NCBI GenBank assembly: GCA_002413755.1
Contig: DHXQ01000012.1
Span: 1,524 to 8,713, forward strand
DNA length: 7,190 nt
Reading direction: 5' to 3'
Source: Candidatus Saccharibacteria bacterium UBA5152
Lineage (GTDB): Bacteria > Patescibacteriota > Saccharimonadia > Saccharimonadales > UBA4665
The notes under the pieces are model-generated. The model saw nothing but the letters and a program-made list of their open reading frames with translations. It was not told the origin of the DNA and did no database searches. Of this stretch, positions 1 through 6,526 are shown piece by piece (position 1 is the first letter of the stretch; each line of letters opens with the position of its first letter). The position numbers and the translations under genes are program-made.

Positions 1-1
1 C

Positions 2-511
2 TTTTACGAGATCGATCTACCCGTATTTGGCGACAACCGCGGCTGGTTCAAGGAAAACTATCAGGCCGCTAAGATGGAAGCTCTTGGACTACCCCATTTC
101 GAGGTCATTCAAAACAACTTCTCCTACAACGAAGAACATGGCGTAACTCGTGGCCTGCACGCCGAACCGTGGGAAAAGTTCATTTCCGTTGCCAATGGTA
201 GTGTCTTTGGCGCCTGGGTAGACCTGCGCGCCGGCCCAAGCTTTGGCCAGACCCTGACGATCGAAATCAATCCTGGCAAGGCTGTCTTCGTACCGCGCGG
301 GGTAGCCAATGGCTACCAAACCCTAGAACCCGGCGTTACCTACACTTACTTGGTAAACGCCCACTGGTCAGCTGACGCCAAGTATACTTTCGTGAATCTG
401 TTCGACCCAGCACTGGGCATCAGTTGGCCGATTAGCCAGGACCAGGCGATCATTTCCGACAAAGACAAGAATCATCCGTTACTCAAAGATATCACACCGC
501 TGGAGGTTTAA
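2..511 (+). CDS. rmlC: dTDP-4-dehydrorhamnose 3,5-epimerase, 5' end cut by window
   Basis: Cytoplasmic cupin enzyme that epimerises C3 and C5 of dTDP-4-keto-6-deoxyglucose, the third step of dTDP-L-rhamnose synthesis. The frame is open from base 2, and the residues before the first internal ATG (position 74) already hold the family block DNRGWFKENY, so the true start lies left of the window and the ATG at 74 is internal. Visible family signatures are QNNFSYNEEHGVTRGLH with the probable catalytic His at 158-160, HAEPWEKF just after it, VDLRAGPSFG, VPRGVANGYQ, and the closing DPALGISWP block with a conserved Asp at 404-406. The HAEPW and GVANGYQ forms resemble the Streptococcus suis/actinobacterial RmlC subclass rather than the enterobacterial one (AHGF). 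It lies two bases before rmlD, whose ribosome binding site sits in the last codons here. Identity is secure; only the N-terminus is missing. Confidence 0.95.
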   Translation, partial: FYEIDLPVFGDNRGWFKENYQAAKMEALGLPHFEVIQNNFSYNEEHGVTRGLHAEPWEKFISVANGSVFGAWVDLRAGPSFGQTLTIEINPGKAVFVPRGVANGYQTLEPGVTYTYLVNAHWSADAKYTFVNLFDPALGISWPISQDQAIISDKDKNHPLLKDITPLEV

Positions 512-513
512 TC

Positions 514-1383
514 ATGGACGAATCAAGCATACTTATTGTCGGCGCGAAGGGTCAGCTGGGGCTGGCGCTCCAAGAGATATATCCGGGCGCTAAAAGTGCC
601 TCTATTGATGATCTAGACATTACTGATGCCGACTCGGTCAAAAATTTTGACTGGGATGACATCGAAGTACTTATAAATGCCGCTGCCTACACAAATGTTC
701 CGGAAGCCGAGAGTCAGGAGGGCCGAACCGCGGCCTGGAATGTGAATGCCGTAGCCGTCGGTAATTTAGCCAAAGTAGCACAGCTGCACGACATGACGTT
801 AGTGCATATATCGACAGCCTACGTATTTAACGGCGAGCTAGACATGCATACAGAGTATGAGCCGTTTAGCCCGCTTTCCAGTTACGGCTCATCGAAAGCA
901 GCCGGCGATATCGCAGCCAACTTCGCTGAAAAGCATTACATCATCCGGACGTCTGCGGTAGTCGGTAAGGGCAAAAACTTCGTGCGCTCATTGCTTGGGG
1001 CGGGCAAAAAAGGTATCTCGCCAAAGGTCGTTGCCGACGAAACAGACCGACCAACATTCACTTCAGAACTTACCCGAGCTATCGATTTTCTTTTGAAGCA
1101 ACAACATCCGTATGGCGTCTACAACGTCACGAACGGCGGCGATGTCGTGAGCTGGGCGGATTTTGCTCGGGCCATTTATGCAGCAGCTGGTTTTGATACT
1201 CTGACCGTCACCGACTCGACTGCTGCTGAGTATTTTGCAGGCCAGGCAATAGCTGACAAACGCCCGGTTCATGGCGCGCTCGATTTATCAAAAATGGAGA
1301 AATTGGGCTTCAAATTTACGGATTGGCGCGAGGAACTAAAGTTGTACGTCGAGGCCGAACTTAATACCGAAAAGGAGAAATAG
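514..1383 (+). CDS. rmlD: dTDP-4-dehydrorhamnose reductase
   Basis: Short-chain-dehydrogenase-type reductase that uses NAD(P)H to make dTDP-L-rhamnose from the RmlC product, in the cytoplasm. The 289 residues match the usual length of about 290. The Rossmann glycines are G10, G13 and G16 (VGAKGQLG). NAAAYTNVPEAE follows at 55-66. The probable catalytic set is T101, Y124 and K128, in STAYVFNG and YGSSK. RTSAVVGKGKNFV (145-157), ADETDRPTF (174-182) and the C-terminal KRPVHGALDLSK (249-260) are recognisable. Two variations from the common form: the usual Asp of STDYVF is Ala102, and the usual Ser of RPxxSxLD is Gly254. The ATG at 514 has a TGGAGG at 501-506 inside the end of rmlC, seven bases upstream, which fixes the start. 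Translational coupling to rmlC is likely. The assignment is confident. Confidence 0.95.
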   Translation: MDESSILIVGAKGQLGLALQEIYPGAKSASIDDLDITDADSVKNFDWDDIEVLINAAAYTNVPEAESQEGRTAAWNVNAVAVGNLAKVAQLHDMTLVHISTAYVFNGELDMHTEYEPFSPLSSYGSSKAAGDIAANFAEKHYIIRTSAVVGKGKNFVRSLLGAGKKGISPKVVADETDRPTFTSELTRAIDFLLKQQHPYGVYNVTNGGDVVSWADFARAIYAAAGFDTLTVTDSTAAEYFAGQAIADKRPVHGALDLSKMEKLGFKFTDWREELKLYVEAELNTEKEK

Positions 1384-1384
1384 C

Positions 1385-2248
1385 ATGAAGGGAATTATCT
1401 TAGCGGGTGGATCAGGCACGCGTTTATATCCAATAACCAAGGGCATCAGCAAGCAAATCATGCCGATCTACGACAAGCCGATGATTTACTATCCGCTGAG
1501 CACCCTGATGCAAACCGGCATACGCGAAATTCTCATAATCACCACGCCCGAGGATCAGGCGCAGTTTCAGCGCTTGCTGGGTGATGGCTCAGAGCTCGGT
1601 ATCGATCTACAGTATGCCGCCCAGCCCTCCCCTGATGGCCTGGCTCAGGCTTTTATCATCGGCGAGGAATTCATCGGCGAGGACAGCGTCTGCCTGATTC
1701 TCGGGGATAACATTTATTACGGCGAGTCGTTTGGCGAGAGTCTCAAGAGCTGTATCGATCCTAAGGGTGGCATTATTTTTGCCTACCCAGTCTCCGATCC
1801 GGAGCGCTACGGCGTGGTCGAATTTGATGCGAACAATGTTGCTGTATCAATCGAAGAAAAGCCGACCAAGCCTAAATCCAGCTATGCCGTCCCTGGTCTC
1901 TATTTCTACGACAACGCCGTCATCGACATCGCCAAGAGTATCGCGCCAAGTGATCGCGGTGAGCTGGAAATCACTGCCGTCAACGAAGTCTATCTACAAA
2001 GTGGCCGGCTGAAAGTTCAGACGATGGATCGCGGCTCAGCCTGGCTTGATACGGGTACTTTCGAAAGCATGAATGACGCCAGCGAGTACGTCCGGGTCAT
2101 CGAAAAACGCACCGGCATCAAGATCGGCTGTATCGAAGAAGTCGCCTATCAGCAGGGTTTCATAACTGCGGAGCAGCTGCAAACAATCGCTGAGCCCCTC
2201 GTCAAGTCCGGTTATGGAAAGTATCTGTTGCAGTTAGTAAAAAACTGA
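1385..2248 (+). CDS. rmlA: glucose-1-phosphate thymidylyltransferase
   Basis: Catalyses dTTP + glucose-1-phosphate to dTDP-glucose + pyrophosphate, the first committed step of dTDP-rhamnose synthesis. The 287 residues are of normal family length. The nucleotide-binding signature is AGGSGTRLYP (7-16), followed by SKQIMPIYDKPMIYYPLS (22-39), where the usual SKQLLP is SKQIMP. PDGLAQAF (83-90), the metal-binding Asp in GDN (D108), EEKP with K159, GELEITAVN (192-200) and WLDTGTFESM (220-229, second metal Asp D222) are all present, so the protein looks fully active. The start has AAGGAG at 1372-1377, seven bases upstream, inside the end of rmlD; only one base separates the rmlD stop from the ATG. 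It is the short RmlA type rather than the long RfbA-like type with a regulatory C-terminal extension. The stop is TGA, which argues against a recoded TGA. Confidence 0.96.
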   Translation: MKGIILAGGSGTRLYPITKGISKQIMPIYDKPMIYYPLSTLMQTGIREILIITTPEDQAQFQRLLGDGSELGIDLQYAAQPSPDGLAQAFIIGEEFIGEDSVCLILGDNIYYGESFGESLKSCIDPKGGIIFAYPVSDPERYGVVEFDANNVAVSIEEKPTKPKSSYAVPGLYFYDNAVIDIAKSIAPSDRGELEITAVNEVYLQSGRLKVQTMDRGSAWLDTGTFESMNDASEYVRVIEKRTGIKIGCIEEVAYQQGFITAEQLQTIAEPLVKSGYGKYLLQLVKN

Positions 2249-2255
2249 TAGATAC

Positions 2256-2264
2256 TGCTAAAAT
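2256..2264 (+). promoter_or_regulatory. possible internal extended -10 promoter
   Basis: The 38-base gap between rmlA and the GT2 gene is the longest in the rightward run. It holds TGCTAAAAT, which fits an extended -10 (TGnTAnAAT). No convincing -35 lies at the normal distance: TTGCAG at 2228-2233 is about 25 bases away, which is too far. If real, transcription would start near 2271 and give the downstream genes some independence from rmlCDA. This is a weak call from sequence alone. Confidence 0.25.
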
Positions 2265-2276
2265 TGTTACAGAACT

Positions 2277-2281
2277 GGGAG
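2277..2281 (+). promoter_or_regulatory. ribosome binding site fixing the GTG start of the GT2 gene
   Basis: GGGAG lies five bases before GTG at 2287. No ATG is in frame nearby on either side, and the GT2 fold begins directly after this codon (ISYIFPIYNE), so the GTG is the only start that keeps the whole first beta strand. Confidence 0.6.
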
Positions 2282-2286
2282 ACTCC

Positions 2287-3222
2287 GTGAATAAACTTAT
2301 TTCATATATATTTCCGATCTATAACGAATCAGGAAATATTGAACTTCTGTACCAAACGATAACTGATCTGCTTAAACAAAACCAAAAGTATAACTATGAA
2401 TTGATCTTCATTAATGACGGCAGTCGGGACGATTCGCTCGACAAACTGGTCGCTCTGCAGCATCATGACAAGCGGATAACCATCATCGATTTTGCCCGTA
2501 ACTTCGGCCACCAGATCGCCGTCACTGCCGGGCTGGACCAGGCCGCCGGCGACGCCGTCATCATCATGGATAGCGATATGCAGGATCCGCCCAAGGTCAG
2601 CTTCGAGCTGATCAAAAAGTGGGAGGAGGGCTACGACGTGGTGTACGCCCAGCGCCGAACCCGCAAAGATACGGCCTTCAAAAAGCTCTCCGCCGACTTG
2701 TATTACCGAACACTGCAAAAGGTTGCCGACATCAACATTCCACGCAACACCGGGGACTTCCGACTAATTGACCGTAAGGTTGTGAACGAGCTCAAGCGTT
2801 TCAAAGAACACAACCGCTTCCTGCGCGGTATGGTCAGCTTTGTCGGCTTCAAACAAGTTGCCGTCCAGTTTGACCGCGACGAGCGCAATGCCGGCGAGAC
2901 GGGCTACCCCCTCAAGAAAATGATCAAGTTCGCAGCTGATGGCATTTTCAGTTTCTCAACTGCACCGCTCAAACTGATATCAAACGTGGGGTATCTGATC
3001 GCCGGCATCAGTTTCCTCGGCATTCTGTATGCCATTGCCATCAAAGTCAGCGGCACGGTAGTTCCGGGATGGACCTTTATCGTTACCTCGGTACTCTTCA
3101 TCGGCGGTATCCAGCTGATTATGCTCGGGGTACTCGGCAGCTACATTGGCAGGATTTACACCGAGGCTCAGGACCGGCCGCTCTACATGGTTAACACGAT
3201 TTACACCTCGAAGAGCGACTAG
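2287..3222 (+). CDS. GT2 polyprenyl-phosphate glycosyltransferase, GtrB/DPM1-like
   Basis: Predicted to transfer a sugar from a nucleotide donor to a polyprenyl phosphate on the cytoplasmic face of the membrane, giving a lipid-linked sugar for export. 311 residues, the usual GtrB/ArnC size. The GT-A domain (about 1-225) shows IFPIYNESGNI (8-18), INDGSRDDS with D44, the DSDMQDPP metal and donor block (95-102), NTGDFRLIDR (154-163) and HNRFLRG (175-181). Two membrane helices follow at roughly 230-254 and 262-287, then YIGRIYTEAQDRPLY (286-300), the usual GtrB tail. A GtrA-family gene follows after six bases, the classic partner. The sugar cannot be read from the sequence: glucose, GlcNAc, mannose and galactose are all known for this family. 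It does not use dTDP-rhamnose in its characterised members, so a direct link to the upstream genes is inference. Confidence 0.9.
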   Translation: MNKLISYIFPIYNESGNIELLYQTITDLLKQNQKYNYELIFINDGSRDDSLDKLVALQHHDKRITIIDFARNFGHQIAVTAGLDQAAGDAVIIMDSDMQDPPKVSFELIKKWEEGYDVVYAQRRTRKDTAFKKLSADLYYRTLQKVADINIPRNTGDFRLIDRKVVNELKRFKEHNRFLRGMVSFVGFKQVAVQFDRDERNAGETGYPLKKMIKFAADGIFSFSTAPLKLISNVGYLIAGISFLGILYAIAIKVSGTVVPGWTFIVTSVLFIGGIQLIMLGVLGSYIGRIYTEAQDRPLYMVNTIYTSKSD

Positions 3223-3228
3223 CCCAGC

Positions 3229-3660
3229 ATGCACCAGATTTTACAGAGTAAAAAACTGCGCTTCGGGGCGATTGGTGGCATCAATACCGCGCTCGATCTG
3301 GGCATTTTTACCCTGCTGGTGCACGTTGGCTTGCTGGCGCTGGTTTCAAACACTATCTCAACCTCGGTGGGTATGTTGTCTAGTTTCCTACTCAATCGCC
3401 GCTTTACCTTCAAGGCGCACGAGGGCGCTAAACAGTCGACCCAGATTATTAAGTTCTTGGTTATAACCCTGATCGGCCTGTGGATACTGCAGCCGCTGAT
3501 CATCTATGGATTTGTGTTTGTGTCAGACCATTTGTTGCATATCGACTCTCGAACACTGCAGTACACGATTGGCAAATGCATCTCGATTGGCGCTTCCCTC
3601 ATCTGGAATTATTGCTGGTACAACAACTACGTTTTCAAGGTGAAGCCGGCTGATGAATAG
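3229..3660 (+). CDS. GtrA-family membrane protein, putative lipid-linked sugar flippase
   Basis: Small protein of 143 residues with four predicted membrane helices (about 12-30, 34-53, 71-93 and 108-130), matching the GtrA/DPMS family. Family marks are RFGAIGGINTALD (11-23), with the usual RF..(V/I)G..N motif, LLNRRFTF (54-61) between helices 2 and 3, and WNYCWYNNYVF (126-136) at the end of helix 4. Family members are thought to help flip polyprenyl-phosphate sugars made by the adjacent GtrB-type enzyme. The ATG at 3229 is six bases past the GT2 stop and has no clear Shine-Dalgarno sequence, so it probably depends on ribosomes finishing the upstream gene. Its last eight bases overlap the start of the next gene. 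The family call is strong; the flippase role is the family hypothesis. Confidence 0.9.
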   Translation: MHQILQSKKLRFGAIGGINTALDLGIFTLLVHVGLLALVSNTISTSVGMLSSFLLNRRFTFKAHEGAKQSTQIIKFLVITLIGLWILQPLIIYGFVFVSDHLLHIDSRTLQYTIGKCISIGASLIWNYCWYNNYVFKVKPADE

Positions 3661-5284
3661 GTTTTGGGGTGGGCTGCGGCAGCTGGACTACACGGCGCTG
3701 ATTCGGATCCTATTTTTCGTATTACTAAGTTATCTATTCGTATTCAGCGTCATCATGCCCCGCTACAGCCAGTTCAATAACACGATGCTTCTGGACAGCG
3801 GCATCGCTGGGTTGCTCCTCTGTGGTCTGGTCTGGGCTTTTCGCCAGCCACGAACCGAGCGCATTGCCAGCTTACTGGGCCGGCGGGTAGTGATTATTCC
3901 CCTGTTCGCTGGACTGATCATTATCCAGGCCGTTATTGCCTTCTCGCTGGCGATCAATCCGTTAAATTCGGGCTGGGATCCGCTGACCTTATACCAATCA
4001 GCTCTCAGCCTGATCGATCCCAGCCACTGGCCGTCGGTAGGGCTGGGCTACTTCCAGGCTTATCCCAACAACCTTGGCCTGCTGGGCTTAATCGCCGGCT
4101 GGCTCAGCCTGACGGGCCACCTGGGCTTCCACGACCAGGTTAGCGCCACGATAATTTTGAACCTGGCATTTATGAATACCACCCTGGTGATGCTCTATCT
4201 CTGTATCAAACGTTTATTAGGCAGCGGTGCCGCGATCTTCGGTCTGCTGCTGGGCTTCGTCTTCATAACCCTTTCGCTGTGGTCGCGGACGCTGTATAGC
4301 GATACCGTCGGTATGGTATTTCCAATCACCGTCTTCTACCTGCTGCTTCGTTTGCGGGCTGCCCGCGCCGGCTGGAGGCAGATTGCCCTGGCGACGGCAA
4401 TCGGAGTTATTTCCGGGCTGGGATATAGCATCAAACCGACGACCATATTCGTCTCCCTGGCAGCCATAATCGTCTATGTACTGTCGCTGCTGCCTGCCAT
4501 GCCGGCTTTAAAGCGTCCGCGCCTAAAGATGATGGCGATTATCGCTGCCTGCTTTCTGGTTGGTTTGGGCGCCACGGCCACGATAATCAAACAGGCCATG
4601 ATTAGCCGGACGCACCTGACGGTCAATAGCATGCCGATCACTAACTTTATGCTGATGGGGCTGACAGATATCTGTACCCCGCAGGAGTGCCGCTACGGCG
4701 CCTGGAATATGCCCGACGCCCTCGAGCAAGGGACATTCACTGATATGCGTACCTATCGCAGCTACACGATTGGCGAAATAAAGCATCGCCTCAAAGCCTA
4801 TGGCGCCGGCGGTTACCTGCAATTCGCCAGCCAGAAAGGCGCCTGGATCATTGGCGACGGTACGTTCTACGCCTACCATGAGGGCACCGACCGCCAGGCG
4901 CCGCTGGTGCACAACAGCCGGCTTAACCGCTACGTACAGTCGTGGATGCACATCGATGGCCGGCATTACGTACTCTTTGAAAACATCATCCAGGTCTTCT
5001 GGATTATGATGCTGCTAGCCATCCTGCTGCCCTTTGCACTCAAGCGCTACGGCCCGGCTAGGTTCGAGATTAACACGGTCTATATTTCGCTGCTGGGACT
5101 GCTGGCCTTTTTGCTGCTATTCGAAGCCCGTTCGAGATATTTATACCTCTACATACCGATCTTTATCATTGCCGCCAGCTACGGCTTTCGGGCTTTGGTA
5201 ACGCGTCGAGAGTCAGCAGTAACTCGCCGGAGCGCCGCATCTCGAGTCGCAGGCTCGACCAAGACAGGCAGAGGCAAAGGCTGA
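3653..5284 (+). CDS. large polytopic GT-C-type glycosyltransferase
   Basis: 543-residue membrane protein with about twelve to thirteen predicted helices; I see them near 17-37, 47-63, 78-100, 141-157, 163-184, 190-210, 217-232, 245-260, 264-283, 293-312, 448-463, 474-490 and 496-514. The first large outer loop has NSGWDP (D109, candidate catalytic acid) and YFQAYPNN (133-140), marks of GT-C enzymes of Gram-positive bacteria. KPT (261-263), MLMGL (333-337) and GDGTF (401-405) fit the same kind of protein. A long outer segment covers about 315-445, and EARSRY (491-496) precedes the last helix. It probably moves a sugar from the polyprenyl carrier made by the two preceding genes onto an acceptor outside the cell. 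The ATG overlaps the GtrA gene by eight bases; AAGG at 3637-3640 is a weak ribosome site. The basic tail after residue 514 lies in a coding overlap with the opposite gene. Donor and acceptor are unknown. Confidence 0.8.
   Translation: MNRFWGGLRQLDYTALIRILFFVLLSYLFVFSVIMPRYSQFNNTMLLDSGIAGLLLCGLVWAFRQPRTERIASLLGRRVVIIPLFAGLIIIQAVIAFSLAINPLNSGWDPLTLYQSALSLIDPSHWPSVGLGYFQAYPNNLGLLGLIAGWLSLTGHLGFHDQVSATIILNLAFMNTTLVMLYLCIKRLLGSGAAIFGLLLGFVFITLSLWSRTLYSDTVGMVFPITVFYLLLRLRAARAGWRQIALATAIGVISGLGYSIKPTTIFVSLAAIIVYVLSLLPAMPALKRPRLKMMAIIAACFLVGLGATATIIKQAMISRTHLTVNSMPITNFMLMGLTDICTPQECRYGAWNMPDALEQGTFTDMRTYRSYTIGEIKHRLKAYGAGGYLQFASQKGAWIIGDGTFYAYHEGTDRQAPLVHNSRLNRYVQSWMHIDGRHYVLFENIIQVFWIMMLLAILLPFALKRYGPARFEINTVYISLLGLLAFLLLFEARSRYLYLYIPIFIIAASYGFRALVTRRESAVTRRSAASRVAGSTKTGRGKG
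5179..5284. other. convergent coding overlap of two membrane-protein tails
   Basis: The last 35 codons (including stop) of the rightward GT-C gene and the last 34 residues plus stop of the leftward one are encoded by the same 106 bases on opposite strands. In both proteins the shared part falls after or at the very end of the last membrane helix, and is rich in Arg, Ser, Ala and Thr. No intrinsic terminator is evident: the best fold on the + strand is a 7-pair stem at 5242-5248/5252-5258 with one G-U pair, a 3-base loop and no T run. Confidence 0.85.
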
Positions 5285-6447
5285 CTAATTGCCGGTGCAA
5301 GGTACTTCGTCAGGTAGTATAAAATTGCCAGCACAATCAAAGATAGGACTGGGTAGGAAATCTGGGGTTGGCCATTACCGCCGGTAAAGTACGAGTTGTA
5401 CGTCGTGATACTGACAATTTGCATGCCGATCGCCATCCAGACAAACCGTGGAACTACAAAGGCGACAACGACGAGCATAATTTCAGCCGTGAACATGTAG
5501 CGCTCGTGGATCTGGGGCAGAAAGTACGGGATGGCCAGCAGACTGAGTGCCGCGATAACCACCATCGTTTCTTTGGTATAGCGCTTGCCCAAAAATGCCA
5601 GGCTTATCGTGGCCACTGCCACAGCCCCACCGAGCATGACCCCGCCAGTTTTCAGATACGGATACAGCTCGTTTGGCATAAACTGATAAAATGTCGCCGA
5701 ATACCAGGCCAGAATTGCCCGGTAGGCTGTTGGGGTAGCCACCTGGCCAAGATAGACTCCGAAAACATTCCCGAACGACCGGCCGAAGAAAAGCGGAAAT
5801 ATAGTCAGCAGGACTGCAGTGATGATTGCAAAAGCCGGCACATACCACTTCCACTTTCTGTAAAAGCTGAAAAATATCAGGAACGGCAGGAAGAAAATTC
5901 CCTGCAATTTAAAAGCAAAGGCCACCCCCCAGAGTATCCATGCCAGATTGCTACGGTCCTTCAGACAGAAGTAAAAAGCCAGCATCACAAAACTGGTATA
6001 CATTGCGTCGCATTGACCCCAGAGTCCACTGTTCATCCAGACTGTAGGTAGGTAGAGTATGGTTGCAAAGGCGACGTACTTGGCGTAACCAAGCGGTCTG
6101 AAGTGCCCGACAATCAACGCTACCGATGCGGCCAGTACAATATCGAAGCTCATCGATAAGAGCTTGACGGCCGCCAGTTCACCGACGGGCAGTAATGTCG
6201 ATAGATACAAGAGTATAAGGTACGGTGTGTTGTAATTTGCAAAACCCTTACCAAAGGCCTTTATGCCGTTGTGCGATAGATTTTCGTACCAGGGTTTCAG
6301 GAAGTGCGTATAGTCAAATGTTTGGTCGGCAATCAGTTTGTATCGTAAGAATAACGCCATCAAACAGATGACAGCAAAACAGGCGGCAAGCCACAAATGC
6401 CGCCTGTCGGCGGTTTTAATTGGCTGTAGGAGCGCGTGGATCTTCAT
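5179..6447 (-). CDS. GT-C-type membrane mannosyltransferase-like protein (COG5542/Gpi18-like)
   Basis: 422-residue polytopic protein of the kind annotated as Gpi18-related mannosyltransferase. After a short inner N-terminus and a first helix (about 18-36), the outer loop carries FDYTHFLKPWYENL (44-57) with candidate catalytic D45, then NYNTPYLILL (71-80). The signature WGQCDAMYT sits at 143-151, and AFKLQGIFFLP (178-188) has the conserved Lys and Gln. HERY (314-317) begins a late loop, and the last helix is near 366-384. Such enzymes use lipid-linked sugars and act on the outer face, so it could draw on the same polyprenyl pool as the rightward GT2-GtrA pair, though it is transcribed separately. 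The ATG at 6447 has no Shine-Dalgarno sequence and lies only a few bases past the predicted transcription start. Residues 388-422, a Pro- then Arg-rich tail, fall in the convergent overlap. Sugar and acceptor are not deducible. Confidence 0.82.
   Translation of the reverse strand: MKIHALLQPIKTADRRHLWLAACFAVICLMALFLRYKLIADQTFDYTHFLKPWYENLSHNGIKAFGKGFANYNTPYLILLYLSTLLPVGELAAVKLLSMSFDIVLAASVALIVGHFRPLGYAKYVAFATILYLPTVWMNSGLWGQCDAMYTSFVMLAFYFCLKDRSNLAWILWGVAFAFKLQGIFFLPFLIFFSFYRKWKWYVPAFAIITAVLLTIFPLFFGRSFGNVFGVYLGQVATPTAYRAILAWYSATFYQFMPNELYPYLKTGGVMLGGAVAVATISLAFLGKRYTKETMVVIAALSLLAIPYFLPQIHERYMFTAEIMLVVVAFVVPRFVWMAIGMQIVSITTYNSYFTGGNGQPQISYPVLSLIVLAILYYLTKYLAPAISQPLPLPVLVEPATRDAALRRVTADSRRVTKARKP
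6379..6413 (-). repeat. alternative hairpins with attenuator-like layout at the start of the leftward gene
   Basis: On the - strand a perfect 10-pair stem is formed by 6407-6398 (ACAGGCGGCA) and 6388-6379 (TGCCGCCTGT), with a 9-base loop, and the T run at 6379-6376 overlaps the end of the stem. A second stem, CCGCC at 6413-6409 with GGCGG at 6404-6400 around a 4-base loop, uses the same GGCGG and so excludes the first. The elements lie in codons 12-23 of the leftward GT-C gene. The inverted repeats are directly visible; any regulatory function is inference, and GC-rich Ala/Arg codons could produce them by chance. Confidence 0.4.
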
Positions 6448-6460
6448 CGTGTTAACGTCT

Positions 6461-6469
6461 ACTATAACA
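6461..6469 (-). promoter_or_regulatory. extended -10 promoter for the leftward GT-C gene
   Basis: Read on the - strand the sequence is TGTTATAGT, an extended -10 with five of six matches to TATAAT. Transcription would begin near 6453-6454, leaving a leader of only about six bases before the ATG at 6447. No recognisable -35 is found at 6484-6489. The lack of a Shine-Dalgarno sequence fits leaderless or near-leaderless initiation. Confidence 0.55.
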
Positions 6470-6505
6470 GCATGTCACGATATGTACTATCGCTTAAAAC
6501 AATGC

Positions 6506-6516
6506 TGGTATATAAT
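6506..6516 (+). promoter_or_regulatory. -10 promoter region for the exported-protein operon
   Basis: TGGTATATAAT holds either an extended -10 (TGG then TATATA at 6509-6514) or a perfect TATAAT at 6511-6516. Transcription would start near 6521-6523, about four to six bases before the ATG at 6527. A -35 match at the expected 6486-6493 is not apparent. The surrounding A+T-rich stretch, the densest in the window, supports promoter function. Confidence 0.55.
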
Positions 6517-6526
6517 ATATAAACAT

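Noticed and set aside
2329..2718. 129-codon open frame on the - strand inside the GT2 gene
   Set aside because: It covers the DSDMQDPP and NDGSRDD coding region of a well-supported GT2 on the other strand and has no independent support.
3146..3466. 106-codon + frame across the GT2-GtrA junction
   Set aside because: Off-frame shadow, Arg/Trp/Cys-rich, overlapping two well-supported genes.
4523..4966. 147-codon open frame on the - strand
   Set aside because: Antisense shadow of the rightward GT-C gene's outer loop; no ribosome site, no recognisable motif.
5242..5258. Seven-pair stem with a 3-base loop as a terminator for the convergent genes
   Set aside because: It contains a G-U pair on the + strand that becomes a mismatch on the other, and no T run follows on either side.
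5368..6051. 227-codon open frame on the + strand
   Set aside because: It lies wholly antisense to the leftward GT-C gene, which has clear family motifs. The + translation is rich in Arg, His, Cys and Gln with no domain or start signal.
6479..6491. GATA-N5-TATC dyad as a repressor operator between the divergent promoters
   Set aside because: The four-base arms are too short to separate from chance in A+T-rich promoter DNA, although the location is suggestive.
6338..6526. Upstream extension of the anchored-protein frame to an ATG at 6338
   Set aside because: It would overlap the 5' end of the opposite gene by 110 bases, start before the predicted promoter at 6506-6516, and put a long non-signal sequence before the membrane helix.
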